A stretch of 64,000 nt of DNA, from assembly GCF_003337305.1 (NCBI RefSeq), contig NZ_QPJO01000002.1, positions 920,675 through 984,674 of the forward strand, in the 5' to 3' direction. The stretch comes from Winogradskyella arenosi. Lineage in GTDB: Bacteria; Bacteroidota; Bacteroidia; Flavobacteriales; Flavobacteriaceae. This document shows, in pieces, positions 1 through 9,794 of this stretch. Made by a program: the position numbers and the translations under genes. Each line of letters starts with the position of its first letter. Position 1 is the first letter of the stretch. The notes beneath the pieces were generated by a model. That model had not been told where the DNA came from. It made no database searches and was given only the letters and a program-made list of their open reading frames with translations.

Positions 1-514
1 CAAAGTCCGTGATATTATAGGCTTCTATAACGGCATCGAGTTGAGAGACATCAATATTGAGATTAAGAAGGTCGGCCGGTAAAATCACAATTCTAAAAAC
101 TTGATTTTGGGTATAGGCACTGTCTAAAGTTGAAAGTTCAAAATTTCCATCAATCAATAGTTCAACATCTGCATAAGTGTGGTTAAATACATACTGAATA
201 ATATCAGCGTCCTCAAGGAAGAAATTCTGAGGTAAGGGAGACCAAGCGTCCGTAGCTTCTCCGTTCACGGTAACCACATCTTCTAAGCGGTAGACTAAAA
301 CCACGTCACTATCGAGTAAATTATAGGGAAGGGCAATGAGCGCTTCTTGCAAACCGTTGTCGGGATTATATTGAAAGTCTACAGGGGAAACTTCGAAGGA
401 TAGGGCGGCATATTCATCTGCCGATAAGCCATTTAAACCAGGTGGACCTTGATCGCCTTCACAGGCCATAAAGAAGAAGGTGAGGCTTACTAATAAATAA
501 GTGAAATTTTTCAT
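1..514 (-). CDS. Lipoprotein with short collagen-like motif (3' end outside window)
   Basis: The reading frame opens with ATG at 514 and runs leftward off the window, giving about 171 visible residues without a stop. The N-terminus is a lipoprotein signal: a hydrophobic stretch ending in the lipobox-like FFFMAC, so Cys18 would be lipidated. Directly after it comes GDQGPPGLNG, a short collagen-like Gly-X-Y stretch. Many Bacteroidota lipoproteins with unrelated C-terminal domains carry this after the lipid anchor. The rest is acidic with alternating hydrophobic residues, as in an extracytoplasmic beta-rich domain, but I recognise no family. The gene is probably monocistronic; about 150 bases separate it from the next minus-strand gene, whose terminator lies between. 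Function unknown. Confidence 0.8.
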   Translation of the reverse strand, partial: MKNFTYLLVSLTFFFMACEGDQGPPGLNGLSADEYAALSFEVSPVDFQYNPDNGLQEALIALPYNLLDSDVVLVYRLEDVVTVNGEATDAWSPLPQNFFLEDADIIQYVFNHTYADVELLIDGNFELSTLDSAYTQNQVFRIVILPADLLNLNIDVSQLDAVIEAYNITDF

Positions 515-610
515 GCGATTCTATTTTTAATGAAAGTTATGAAATTTATATGACGATTAGAATGCTACACTTAAATTTAACGTTCTATAGACGATAATAT
601 AAACTTTAAA
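515..610. other. AT-rich spacer upstream of the collagen-like lipoprotein
   Basis: Roughly 100 AT-rich bases separate the lipoprotein start from the terminator of the next gene. They must hold the lipoprotein promoter, but I could not identify a clear -7 box. Confidence 0.4.
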
Positions 611-642
611 ATAAAAAAACACCTTCAAAATTGAAGGTGTTT
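611..642 (-). terminator. Rho-independent terminator of the T9SS surface protein gene
   Basis: A near-perfect stem AAACACCTTC / GAAGGTGTTT with a six-base loop lies just past the stop codon of the minus-strand gene. On the minus strand it is followed by a run of T. This is the classic intrinsic terminator form. Confidence 0.85.
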
Positions 643-666
643 GAGGTTCAAGTATGGAATCTTAAA

Positions 667-3600
667 TTAATCGATGATAAGTTTTAAGCTTTCTCCTGAA
701 TGTATTTTTACAATATAAGTACCCGATTTTAAGTGTGGTAATTGTAATGTTCTCGTGTTTGTTTTCTGTAGAATTTCGCGACCTTGAAGATCTACTAATG
801 TTAAGCTTACGACTTTATTAAAGTAAACAATGTCGTTAGATTTAGAAGGGTTAGGATAGAACTTAAGCGGCTTAGACGCTATGTCAAAATTATCAGTACC
901 TAAGGTGTTATTCTGTAGCGCATAAAAACTGAGTGTAGAGCTCACTTCATTGGCCATAATGACTAATCCAGTTGCATTAGGACTGTCTTCTGGTTGCACG
1001 TAAATAATACCTTCAGGACCTAAATCACCGCCTTCATCATCACCTAAGGTTCTATTATTACTGTAGTTTTCAAACACAGGACTGTTAGGGTTTGTAATGT
1101 TGTAAGTCATAAAGCCACCAACACGTTCTAAGGTAATAAAGGCGTAGAATTCGCCATTAATTTCAGCTATAGTAACACCTTCTGGTTCAGGTCCCTTGTT
1201 GTCACTTCTATTTTTGAAATTATTATTGCTATTACTGGCATTAAATAAAGCCCCGTAAGTTGGGTGATTAGCGGTGATACGTTCAAAATCATCACCACTA
1301 TCATAAACCTGTATTCCGGTGGTTGCATTCCAAATACTAAAAGAGCGGGATCCAAAAACATGAATCTCATCAAAGTCGCCATCGTTATCTAAATCACCAT
1401 GAGCATTAGTCGCTGTTAAACGCCCTAAATTTTGATCTAATTGTAAAAATTCAGCATTAGGGAATATGGTAGGATCTAAATTTAAACCGCTAACACGTTC
1501 TTCCTCTTCAAAGGTATCGTATTCTCTAGCATCACCTTCATTAGCGGTAACTAAATAGGTGGTGCCGTTAATTTCGTAAGAGGCGATGGCATCGGGCATA
1601 TACATTCCTTTTACAGGCCAATTAGATAAGTAAATGAAATCCGTATCATCGGAAGCATCCAAGCTATGACCCGTTAAGCTGTGATCTTTTAAGCCTAAGG
1701 GTAAAATGTCTGTAATGGTATTTGTAGTTAGGTCAATTACGGCAACGGCATTATTCTCTTGTAAGGTTACATAAGCGGTTTGAGAATCCGTAGAAAACGT
1801 AATGTATTCAGGTTCTAAATCTTGAGATACCGTAGCACCTGGGCCAAATACTCTAACCCCTGCAGCTTTTAAAGTGTTTATTTGGCTGTCAAAACTATTA
1901 AAATTAAGCTGTGTAACATCAGTCTGTGAGATATTAGCTAAACCTCCGGTAACATCAATTACTGAGATGCTGCCTTCAGGATCTATAGAGTAATTCGCAT
2001 TCGGTTGTCCTTCATTTGCGACTAAGAGTTGATTTCCATCAGGACTAAAGCCTACCATATCGGGAAGATTTCCAGCAGTAACCGTCGCTAAAATGTCACC
2101 ATCAATAGTGCAAAATAACACAACGCCATCTTCTAAAGGTCCTTTAGAAATACCGATCGCTACTATATTATTCTTGTAAGCAACACTAGTGGGGTCGCCA
2201 TAACTCGATAAATCGATAGCGTTAAGGGTGGAAATCGCATTGATATCAGAGAAATCTATAATTTCTAATTTCTGCCCGACTGAGTTTAGTACAAATAAAC
2301 GTTCCGAAACAGGGTCGTGGGCAACAATTTCAGCAGAGCCAGCAGCATCAACCATATAACTAGATACATACTCAATGTCTAAAGCATTGGCACTTGAGGG
2401 TACTGAGTTATCATTATCTAAAATGTAAATTCCTGCGGTGTGGGTACCACCAAGAGTGGCGTTGCTCGGGTTAGACAGTTCTAGAATAAAGAGTTCATCC
2501 ATCTCAGGGAGATTATCATCTATAATAGGAATAGTGATGCTTTGCGTAGTGGAAGAATACGCCGGAAAGATGAGCGTTTGATTGGTGAATGTAAAATCAA
2601 TAAGTCCTGTTGCGGTTAATAATTCTGAAACCAAATTAAGATCAACTGAAACTAAGCTTGTTGGTGTTGCTGATAAGCCTACAGTAAGATCTATAGCAAG
2701 ACCGTTTTCTTGAATCACATAAGTGCTTTCTGAAAAACTAATTTGAGGAAGACTCATGGTAATAGGCGTGTAGCTTCCTGGAGTAGCAAATACATTATCT
2801 CCTAAAGAGGGTCCTACCAAATTATTAGCAGGAGCCCAATTGGTACCGTCAAAAAAATCAGCATTATGATTTAATAGCTCTAAAGAAGGTCCATCGCCAT
2901 CTGCTGAGGTTGGCCAAGGAGCGTCATCGCTATATTCAACCTGTGAAATAACAGTACCATCAGAATTTTTAATTTCTAAGACTTCTCCGCCATTTCCTAA
3001 AGCATTTGAAATGGATTGTGGCATATCTAAAAATGAAACCCCATAAAAAGCTTCTGCTGTCATTTTATCTGTGGCTAATAAAACAGTGGATTCTGGGGCT
3101 AAGGTCATTTCAGGAAAGGTAAAAGTGAAATTTCCTTCGTCATTAACCGTAATACCACCTAAATGAAGTGGTGTAGTCGTGGTATTGTAAAGTTCTAAAA
3201 ATTCTAAGGCATCAGAATTATCAGAAGGCGCATTGTACATGATTTCTGTAAAGATTAAGCCTGTAGATAAATCATTGTAAAATAATGCTTCACTTACATA
3301 AGCCGTTACTTGCGTGTTGCCAGAAGCGTCTTCTAAATTGTTTATAGATAGGATGTAGGCTGTACCTACAGTAAAACCAGAATGAGTAATAGTCGCAGTG
3401 TGTGTACTACTATTATAGGTAACGGCATCAATACTAACGGTTGGACTAAAATTATAGTGATTTAAGTCTTCCGCAGTCGTTGAGGTCACCGTTTCAGTAA
3501 AGCTTACCTCTACAATATATTGATTAGTCGCTGTCACCTGAGCAACATTTGGAGGATTAGTATCTGATGTGGCTAGGATAAAAGCGTCAATATTAAATGG

Positions 3601-4236
3601 AACATCGGGAGTGATGTTGTCTATACCTTGGTCTCCGCTAGCATCTTGCATGTCATAATTACTCATGTCATTTAAAGCAACTAGATACCCATTTGCGGTA
3701 AAGCTGGTTCTAGGGCCATGGTAAGCAGCGATATCGGTTCCGTTCGGGTAAGTGATTGCGGTAGTTCCTTCTACAAGTCCGGTGCCCGATAATCCAGTTC
3801 CAGCACCATCATCATAAGCAGAGGATGAATTGGCAACTGCAGTAATAAAAGTTGTGGGAGTGTCTATATTTGGTCCTTGGTATACAAACACGGCTTCAGC
3901 TGAAGCAGACATGCCTCCAGGGTTACCTACAAGGGTTCCGTGAGATAGTGTTGGTGTTCCACTAAGGGCATAGAAGGTCATTACAGTTCCTGCTGGGATG
4001 ATGGCGCTTCCCGTTTGCCATTCGTAATTAGCTTCACCAGAGTTGAATGCGGTTCCGGTCCACTCTTTGTCAGAAAAATAAATAACCGTATTCGCAGGGA
4101 GGTCTACAAAAGTGACTAAAGCAAAGTCGTCATCGCCATCGGCATTAAAAGCGACAAAAGCAAGATCTCCGGTAGCGAGTTGCGCACTTGCTACGCTACA
4201 AAAGAAGAAAAATAATAAGCGTAAATAATGTTTCAT
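667..4236 (-). CDS. Multidomain secreted protein: lamin-tail, Calx-beta-like, choice-of-anchor I, T9SS sorting domain
   Basis: This 1189-residue exported protein begins with a signal peptide (hydrophobic core then SVASAQ). It ends with a type A T9SS sorting domain: FYPNPSKSN near residue 1120 and the final G-T-Y-I-V-K-I strand. Domains in order: a beta-rich N-terminal module to about 215; an Ig-like/SwmB-like module (about 225-315); a lamin-tail domain starting GLIFTEIMYNAP (about 325-470); a Calx-beta-like module (about 495-615, ending IPIIDDNLPE...LDNDN); and a long choice-of-anchor I beta-propeller-like region (about 620-1110) with VANEGDAREY and GPEPEGVTI motifs. By family knowledge such proteins are cell-surface or secreted, sometimes annotated as alkaline-phosphatase-like. 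No catalytic residue is evident to me. It stands alone, with its own terminator at 611-642. Confidence 0.88.
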   Translation of the reverse strand: MKHYLRLLFFFFCSVASAQLATGDLAFVAFNADGDDDFALVTFVDLPANTVIYFSDKEWTGTAFNSGEANYEWQTGSAIIPAGTVMTFYALSGTPTLSHGTLVGNPGGMSASAEAVFVYQGPNIDTPTTFITAVANSSSAYDDGAGTGLSGTGLVEGTTAITYPNGTDIAAYHGPRTSFTANGYLVALNDMSNYDMQDASGDQGIDNITPDVPFNIDAFILATSDTNPPNVAQVTATNQYIVEVSFTETVTSTTAEDLNHYNFSPTVSIDAVTYNSSTHTATITHSGFTVGTAYILSINNLEDASGNTQVTAYVSEALFYNDLSTGLIFTEIMYNAPSDNSDALEFLELYNTTTTPLHLGGITVNDEGNFTFTFPEMTLAPESTVLLATDKMTAEAFYGVSFLDMPQSISNALGNGGEVLEIKNSDGTVISQVEYSDDAPWPTSADGDGPSLELLNHNADFFDGTNWAPANNLVGPSLGDNVFATPGSYTPITMSLPQISFSESTYVIQENGLAIDLTVGLSATPTSLVSVDLNLVSELLTATGLIDFTFTNQTLIFPAYSSTTQSITIPIIDDNLPEMDELFILELSNPSNATLGGTHTAGIYILDNDNSVPSSANALDIEYVSSYMVDAAGSAEIVAHDPVSERLFVLNSVGQKLEIIDFSDINAISTLNAIDLSSYGDPTSVAYKNNIVAIGISKGPLEDGVVLFCTIDGDILATVTAGNLPDMVGFSPDGNQLLVANEGQPNANYSIDPEGSISVIDVTGGLANISQTDVTQLNFNSFDSQINTLKAAGVRVFGPGATVSQDLEPEYITFSTDSQTAYVTLQENNAVAVIDLTTNTITDILPLGLKDHSLTGHSLDASDDTDFIYLSNWPVKGMYMPDAIASYEINGTTYLVTANEGDAREYDTFEEEERVSGLNLDPTIFPNAEFLQLDQNLGRLTATNAHGDLDNDGDFDEIHVFGSRSFSIWNATTGIQVYDSGDDFERITANHPTYGALFNASNSNNNFKNRSDNKGPEPEGVTIAEINGEFYAFITLERVGGFMTYNITNPNSPVFENYSNNRTLGDDEGGDLGPEGIIYVQPEDSPNATGLVIMANEVSSTLSFYALQNNTLGTDNFDIASKPLKFYPNPSKSNDIVYFNKVVSLTLVDLQGREILQKTNTRTLQLPHLKSGTYIVKIHSGESLKLIID

Positions 4237-4506
4237 AATTTAGGTTGTTTTAGTTGAGGTGAAATTATCATCGCAACGTTGCTTTATGATGTGCTTAGTA
4301 TTATGTCTTTATGAAGAAATTTTTAAGAATGTTAAGGGAAGGTTTCTTACAGTTTAAGACGTCTGTTGTAATGCTGATAATTTCATTAGGTGACATCATG
4401 TCATATTTTTTGTCATGGCATAATCATTGACTATTAGTAATCGAGTTTAAAAATTAATAACACTATAATTTCCGTGAAAGCGGAAACCTATTAACAAATA
4501 CATATT
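4237..4506. promoter_or_regulatory. Divergent intergenic region controlling dnaK and the T9SS gene
   Basis: This 270-base region separates two divergent genes. It holds a 13-base dyad TGACATCATGTCA at 4391-4403, with a second TGTCAT ten bases downstream, and a hairpin TTTCCG / CGGAAA (4469-4486) just ahead of the dnaK start. I see no CIRCE-type operator. The dyad is a candidate heat-shock or other regulatory site; the hairpin sits in the probable dnaK leader. Both roles are inferred. Confidence 0.45.
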
Positions 4507-6426
4507 ATGAGTAAGATTATTGGAATTGATTTAGGTACAACAAACTCTTGCGTTTCTGTGATGGAAGGTAATGAGCCAGTTGTAATCCCAAACGCTGAAG
4601 GTAAAAGAACAACCCCTTCAGTTATCGCTTTCGTTGAAGGTGGAGAAATTAAAGTTGGAGATCCAGCAAAAAGACAAGCAGTAACTAACCCTACAAAAAC
4701 GGTTTATTCTATTAAACGTTTTATGGGTAACAAGTACTCTGAGTCTAAAAATGAAGCAGAACGTGTACCATATAAAGTGGTAAAAGGTGACAACGATACA
4801 CCAAGAGTAGATATCGATGGTCGTTTATATACACCTCAAGAATTATCAGCAATGATTCTTCAAAAAATGAAGAAAACGGCTGAAGATTATTTAGGACAAG
4901 ATGTTTCTGAAGCTGTAATTACAGTACCAGCATATTTTAACGATGCGCAAAGACAAGCTACTAAAGAAGCTGGTGAGATTGCAGGTTTAAAAGTGCGTCG
5001 TATTATTAACGAGCCTACTGCAGCAGCTTTAGCTTACGGTATGGACAAAAAGGGTACAGACCAAAAAATCGTAGTATTCGATTTTGGTGGCGGTACGCAT
5101 GATGTTTCTATTCTAGAATTAGGTGATGGTGTCTTTGAAGTATTATCTACAGATGGAGATACACACTTAGGTGGTGATGATGTTGATGAAAGAATCATTG
5201 ATTGGTTAGCAGAAGAGTTTATTGCTGATGAAGATATGGACTTACGTAAAGACCCAATGGCTTTACAACGTTTAAAAGAAGCGGCTGAAAAAGCTAAGAT
5301 TGAATTATCATCTTCTTCTCAGACCGAAATTAACTTACCATACGTTACAGCTACAGCTAGTGGACCAAAACACTTGGTACGTACATTAACACGTTCTAAA
5401 TTTGAGCAGTTAATTGACGATTTAATCAAACGAACTATTGAGCCATGTGAGTCTGCATTAAAAGCAGCAGGTTTATCTAAATCTGATATCGATGAAATTA
5501 TCTTAGTTGGTGGTTCTACACGTATTCCAGCAGTAGTAACAGCAGTAGAGAAATTCTTCGGAAAAACTCCAAGTAAAGGTGTAAACCCTGATGAGGTTGT
5601 ATCTTTAGGTGCAGGTATCCAAGGTGGGGTATTAACAGGTGATGTAAAAGACGTTCTTTTATTAGACGTAACACCATTATCTCTTGGTATTGAAACTATG
5701 GGTAACGTTATGACGAAATTGATTGAAGCGAATACAACGATTCCTACTAAGAAATCACAAGTATTCTCAACAGCAGCAGATAACCAGCCTTCAGTAGAGA
5801 TCCACGTATTACAAGGTGAGCGTGCTATGGCAGCAGATAACAAAACAATTGGTCGTTTCCATTTAGATGGTATTCCACCAGCAAGACGAGGAACACCTCA
5901 AATTGAAGTAACTTTTGATATTGATGCTAATGGTATCATCAAAGTTTCTGCGACAGATAAAGCAACAAACAAAACTCAAGATATCCGTATCGAAGCGTCA
6001 TCAGGATTAACAGAAGAAGAAATCCAAAAGATGAAGCAAGATGCTGAAGCGAATGCAGAAGCAGATGCTAAAGCAGCAGAAAACGCTAAGAAATTAAACG
6101 AAGCGGATTCTATGATTTTCCAAACTGAAAGTCAGTTGAAAGAATTTGGTGATAAATTATCTGATGATAAGAAACAACCAATTGAAGCAGCGCTTGAAGA
6201 ATTGAAAAAAGCATACGAAACTAAGGATATCGCTGTTATTGAGCCTGCTTTAGAGAAAATCAATGAAGCATGGAAAGTTGCTAGTGAAGAAATGTACAAA
6301 GCGCAGGCTGAAGCTCAAGGTGGTGCCCCAGAAGGTGGACCAACGGATGCAGGTGCTGGTGCTCAAGGACAAGCTGCTGATGACAGTAGTGATGTTGAAG
6401 ATGTAGATTTCGAAGAAGTGAAGTAA
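4507..6426 (+). CDS. dnaK: Molecular chaperone DnaK (Hsp70)
   Basis: Hsp70 is a cytoplasmic ATP-driven folding chaperone that works with DnaJ and GrpE; neither partner is in this window. The 639 residues match the family length. The nucleotide-binding domain starts with GIDLGTTNS (residues 5-13). It contains the phosphate loop FGGGTHDVS, with Thr197 at the position of the autophosphorylated threonine of E. coli and His198 where E. coli has Phe. [12 protein letters not shown] follows. The substrate-binding beta domain covers about 390-500, then a helical lid with Ala/Glu-rich coiled segments. The C-terminal tail is Gly/Gln-rich and ends in the acidic [11 protein letters not shown]. The gene is monocistronic, with hairpins at 6437-6461 and 6556-6591. 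Codon use is clean, as for a highly expressed gene. Confidence 0.99.
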   Translation: MSKIIGIDLGTTNSCVSVMEGNEPVVIPNAEGKRTTPSVIAFVEGGEIKVGDPAKRQAVTNPTKTVYSIKRFMGNKYSESKNEAERVPYKVVKGDNDTPRVDIDGRLYTPQELSAMILQKMKKTAEDYLGQDVSEAVITVPAYFNDAQRQATKEAGEIAGLKVRRIINEPTAAALAYGMDKKGTDQKIVVFDFGGGTHDVSILELGDGVFEVLSTDGDTHLGGDDVDERIIDWLAEEFIADEDMDLRKDPMALQRLKEAAEKAKIELSSSSQTEINLPYVTATASGPKHLVRTLTRSKFEQLIDDLIKRTIEPCESALKAAGLSKSDIDEIILVGGSTRIPAVVTAVEKFFGKTPSKGVNPDEVVSLGAGIQGGVLTGDVKDVLLLDVTPLSLGIETMGNVMTKLIEANTTIPTKKSQVFSTAADNQPSVEIHVLQGERAMAADNKTIGRFHLDGIPPARRGTPQIEVTFDIDANGIIKVSATDKATNKTQDIRIEASSGLTEEEIQKMKQDAEANAEADAKAAENAKKLNEADSMIFQTESQLKEFGDKLSDDKKQPIEAALEELKKAYETKDIAVIEPALEKINEAWKVASEEMYKAQAEAQGGAPEGGPTDAGAGAQGQAADDSSDVEDVDFEEVK

Positions 6427-6436
6427 GCAGAGAACT

Positions 6437-6461
6437 AGCTTTCGCTTTTTTTGCGAAAGCT
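6437..6461 (+). terminator. Hairpin with T-rich loop after dnaK
   Basis: A nine-base perfect stem AGCTTTCGC / GCGAAAGCT encloses a loop made only of T. It sits ten bases after the dnaK stop. There is no T tail after the stem, so it may act as a 3' end stabiliser or a partial terminator ahead of the second hairpin. Confidence 0.55.
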
Positions 6462-6555
6462 GTGTGAATCGCTTATGCCAACGCCGTTGAGCATCTCATT
6501 TAACACAAAACCTTAAAGTTGGAAACATGAAAATGTGGAAGACTATTGAGATAAT

Positions 6556-6591
6556 AAAAAACGTAATCATTAATTTGATTATGTTTTTTTT
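6556..6591. terminator. AT-rich hairpin with T tail between dnaK and the next gene
   Basis: An A6C-g-TAATCA arm pairs with TGATTA-t-G and a T8 run around a six-base loop. The T run on the + strand and A run on the other side allow intrinsic termination in either direction. It most likely completes termination of dnaK. Confidence 0.6.
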
Positions 6592-6712
6592 GTTTCCAAT
6601 AGTTTTATTTTATCTCTCATCCAACCCTTTTTAATTTGAAAGCGTTTTTATTAATAGTACACCAAATTAGCGTGCTTAAATAGAACTTAATAACAAATTA
6701 AAAACATTTATT

Positions 6713-7228
6713 ATGAAAAAAGTAATCTACCTTTTAATTTTAGTCTTAACATTTAATGTCAACTTAGTTACTGCTCAAGATATAAATGCAGATACATCAA
6801 AATTTTCAATTGGGTTTACATTAAGTGAACAGTTTGTAGGGAAAGACTCAGGAGAAAATATAGAAGGCAGTTTTGGCTATGCGATAAACACTAATATGAG
6901 CTTATATTTAACGGCTGCCAATGCAACTATGAGAAGTAATACTTTAGATATCAACTATAATTTAGATAAGTACGCCGTTCAAGTGGCTTATGATTTTTTA
7001 AAATCTGAAAACACAAAACTCGAATCCATATTTGGACTTTCATACCTTAGCTTTGATGATGAGATCCTTGAAGATGATAATAATGGACTTGGAGTAGATT
7101 TAGGCGTACAAACCACCTTTAATTCCGGTGGAAGTTTTAATTATGGTTTACGAATTGTGTCAACATACAGTAGTTTTTCACCAGGTGGAATTCTAAATGC
7201 AGGAATCAACTTTACTTATAGAATATAA
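6713..7228 (+). CDS. Small exported outer-membrane beta-barrel-like protein
   Basis: The 171 residues start with a clear signal peptide (MKKVIYLLILVLTF ... VTAQ). The mature part is mostly short amphipathic strands with aromatic residues, ending in GINFTYRI, a typical outer-membrane C-terminal strand. That pattern suggests an eight-strand barrel of the OmpX/OmpW size class. I do not recognise the exact family. It lies 57 bases ahead of an ECF sigma factor gene on the same strand, so it may belong to the same regulon or transcript. No enzyme motif is visible. Confidence 0.7.
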   Translation: MKKVIYLLILVLTFNVNLVTAQDINADTSKFSIGFTLSEQFVGKDSGENIEGSFGYAINTNMSLYLTAANATMRSNTLDINYNLDKYAVQVAYDFLKSENTKLESIFGLSYLSFDDEILEDDNNGLGVDLGVQTTFNSGGSFNYGLRIVSTYSSFSPGGILNAGINFTYRI

Positions 7229-7285
7229 AAACACTTTGTAAAATAGTCATTTGTAAACAACTTTACTAAATTACATGTTTAAACC

Positions 7286-7852
7286 ATGTCAAAATTAGTA
7301 TCTATAAATCAAGACGTCAGTGAGTTGGTTAGATTAGCGCAAGAATCTAATCAAAAAGCACAGCTGGCGCTATATGATACGTTTTCGGGTAAGATGCTTG
7401 GTATTTGTAGACAATACATTAAAGATTTACAATTTGCAGAAGATGTTATGATCACCGCATTTTACAAAGCATTTCAAAATATATCCAAATATGAGCCATA
7501 TGGTAGTTTTGAAGGTTGGTTAAGACGTATTATGGTACGTGAGTGTATCTCATACCTGCGTATTCAGAAAAATAAATTTAATGGGGTTGAAATTAGCGAT
7601 TACTATTTTAGGCAGTCAGCACCTACCACAGATTATTCCACTTCCGAACTCATTCAAATGGCCATAGACCAACTTCCAATAGGCTGTAAAACCATATTTA
7701 ATCTTTATGTGATTGAAGGCTATAAGCATCGTGAAATAGCGGAATTATTAAACGTTAGTATTGGGACCTCAAAGTCACAACTAGCTCATGCTAAAAAGCT
7801 TTTAAAAGATAGTCTTTCACAGTTAAATTTAAAAGACAATGGAACTAGATAA
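7286..7852 (+). CDS. ECF-type RNA polymerase sigma factor
   Basis: This 188-residue protein is a group IV (ECF) sigma-70 family factor that redirects RNA polymerase to a specific regulon. Sigma region 2 covers about residues 25-95 (DLQFAEDVMITAFYKAFQNI, then EGWLRRIMVREC). Region 4 is at about 125-180, with the helix-turn-helix YKHREIAELLNVSIGTSKSQ. There is no N-terminal region 1. The gene overlaps the following membrane-protein gene by 14 bases, implying translational coupling, as usual for a sigma factor and its anti-sigma partner. The target promoter is not known. A probable target is the downstream outer-membrane protein gene. Confidence 0.93.
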   Translation: MSKLVSINQDVSELVRLAQESNQKAQLALYDTFSGKMLGICRQYIKDLQFAEDVMITAFYKAFQNISKYEPYGSFEGWLRRIMVRECISYLRIQKNKFNGVEISDYYFRQSAPTTDYSTSELIQMAIDQLPIGCKTIFNLYVIEGYKHREIAELLNVSIGTSKSQLAHAKKLLKDSLSQLNLKDNGTR

Positions 7853-8609
7853 TATCGAAAAATTAATTCAGGATAACTTTGAGTCACGAGAGATTAAACC
7901 ATCTCTAGAAGCTAAGGAACGCTTAATTATAGCTCTAAATACGAACCTCAAAAAGAAGAAAAAAATGTGGTTACATTATGCCGTAGCTGCTTCATTATTA
8001 TTAGGTTTATTGTTAACAGGAAGTCAATTTCTATTAAATACAGAAAATCCTGTTGAGCCCTTAAGAAGCGGAACTAATTTAAAAATAGTAGAAGAGACAA
8101 GGGGTGAGGATAATGATGTTAGTGAGTCTCATATTGTAACTAACGCTATTGATACAGTAAAGAAAGTAGATTTAGAGCCTGTAACAACAACAGTAAACGT
8201 ACGTAGGTCAAAGTCTATGGCTAAAGTCCTGAAACATCAACCGGTGACAGAAGAATTACCTGTAAAAACAAGCTCAGAAAGTCAGCCAAATGAGCATACT
8301 AACCTACAAAATGAAAACTTAGTAAAGGTAGAGTCAAATGAATCGCAATCAAAAATGAATAGTCAAGAGTCTTTTCAATATATTACGGCAGACCAACTTT
8401 TGCAGATTGCTACAACAGATAATACCATCGAGCTTCGTAAAAGTAAAACAAAGGATTCTAAAAATTACTTAGAATCTGATGTGCTTTTAGTGGAAATGGA
8501 GAAGGAGTTGTTCTATGAAAAAAACAAAAGTATTTTTAAAAAAGCAGCTAAGCAACTTAAAGAGCTAAAGGAGGCTGTAGCTGATAGAAATTACGAGCAT
8601 AAACATTAA
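7839..8609 (+). CDS. Putative anti-sigma factor, single transmembrane segment
   Basis: The 256-residue product has a charged N-terminal cytoplasmic part (residues 1-42) and one transmembrane helix (about 43-63, MWLHYAVAASLLLGLLLTGS). A long Ser/Glu/Lys-rich, probably disordered, periplasmic part follows. This topology, plus the 14-base overlap with the ECF sigma gene upstream, fits an anti-sigma factor that holds the sigma factor at the membrane. The N-terminal sequence is not one I recognise as a classic zinc-binding anti-sigma domain, since no HxxxCxxC motif is present. The assignment therefore rests mainly on position and topology. Confidence 0.7.
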   Translation: MELDNIEKLIQDNFESREIKPSLEAKERLIIALNTNLKKKKKMWLHYAVAASLLLGLLLTGSQFLLNTENPVEPLRSGTNLKIVEETRGEDNDVSESHIVTNAIDTVKKVDLEPVTTTVNVRRSKSMAKVLKHQPVTEELPVKTSSESQPNEHTNLQNENLVKVESNESQSKMNSQESFQYITADQLLQIATTDNTIELRKSKTKDSKNYLESDVLLVEMEKELFYEKNKSIFKKAAKQLKELKEAVADRNYEHKH

Positions 8610-8629
8610 CTATTTACAACTTTAATACT

Positions 8630-9691
8630 ATGAAACAGATACTATTATTAAGTGTTATATTATTTTATTCTTCTTGTGTAATTGCACAAACTAACACTTT
8701 TGAGGCTCAAGCCGCAATTATTGCGTCTAAAATTGATTCAATTACAAGCACTGAAAAAAGCGCTTTAAAGAAAGCACTTAAAAAGCTCGACAAAAAAGTT
8801 GAACAAAACGAAATGACTTCAGAAACGGCTGAAATTGAAAAAAAGAAATTAGCCAATTATTATGCAAAACGGATTAATGAGGCTGTACATAACGAAGAGC
8901 AAAACCTACAAACTTTAATTAGAAATAAAGTGAGTGGTAAACTAGAGTTAAATGAGGATGAAAATGAGGAGGATACTGCATTTATTACGGTTTTTGAAGA
9001 CGAAAATTTTTATAAAGACTCTATTAGTGGATTAAAAATTGAAAAACGATTTACAACTCAATTTGTTTTAGCTTTTGGAGTAAACAAAATATTAAACGAC
9101 GATAGTGGTTATTATGGAGACGGGTTTAAATCTAATATTTTAGGGAATAGTGAGTTGGGATTTACGTTTAAATATAGATTTAAAGAAGAATCTAATTTCT
9201 TGAATTTAAAATTCGGACTCTCCATGATGGTAGAGGATATTAGACCAAAAGAAGATAATGACATATTAGTTCAAAATGGAGACGAAACTACACTTCAAGA
9301 TATTGGGTTTGATCTAAAAAGATCAAGGTTAGATAACATCTCTATTGGACTTCCTGTGCATATGGAATTGGATTTTTCAAAACCCCAATACCATAGTAAA
9401 ACAGAGCAAACTTATTTGCGTTCGCAGCGTGGTTTTAGACTTGGGCTTGGTGGTTTTTTCGCTGTTAGAGTTCATACGTCTCAATTCATTAAATACGAGG
9501 AAAATGGAAGTAAATTTAAGTTAACAGAAACTGATAATTTGAATATAAATACGTTGAGTTTTGGACCAAGTGCTTATATTGGGTATAGCGCTGTAAGTCT
9601 ATATGCTAAATATAATTTAAACCCTGTATTTAAAAATAATCCTGAGGATATCAATATTCTTTCTGTTGGGTTACGATTTGATATTAATTAG
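8630..9691 (+). CDS. Outer-membrane beta-barrel protein, third gene of the ECF sigma unit
   Basis: The protein has 353 residues and a signal peptide ending SSCVIAQ. A Lys/Glu-rich, probably coiled-coil segment (about 30-115) follows. A beta-barrel-like C-terminal half (about 140-353) has alternating strands and ends in SVGLRFDIN, as outer-membrane barrels do. It starts 20 bases after the anti-sigma gene, so the three genes form one operon. An envelope-stress or cell-surface role is inferred. The coiled coil followed by a barrel is unusual, and I do not recognise a named family. Confidence 0.75.
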   Translation: MKQILLLSVILFYSSCVIAQTNTFEAQAAIIASKIDSITSTEKSALKKALKKLDKKVEQNEMTSETAEIEKKKLANYYAKRINEAVHNEEQNLQTLIRNKVSGKLELNEDENEEDTAFITVFEDENFYKDSISGLKIEKRFTTQFVLAFGVNKILNDDSGYYGDGFKSNILGNSELGFTFKYRFKEESNFLNLKFGLSMMVEDIRPKEDNDILVQNGDETTLQDIGFDLKRSRLDNISIGLPVHMELDFSKPQYHSKTEQTYLRSQRGFRLGLGGFFAVRVHTSQFIKYEENGSKFKLTETDNLNINTLSFGPSAYIGYSAVSLYAKYNLNPVFKNNPEDINILSVGLRFDIN

Positions 9692-9794
9692 CCATTTTAA
9701 AAATGAGTTTAAATCGTAAAGCAGATGGTATAAAAAAATAGAAGATTAAGTAATTTAGGTTTAGTTTCGTACTTTCGAAGCCTAAAATATAAGA

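Noticed and set aside
4237..4506. A CIRCE/HrcA operator ahead of dnaK
   Set aside because: The nine-base inverted repeats of CIRCE are not there; only an unrelated shorter dyad is present.
5319..5843. A 174-codon minus-strand ORF inside dnaK
   Set aside because: It is antisense to strongly conserved dnaK sequence and its translation has no domain pattern.
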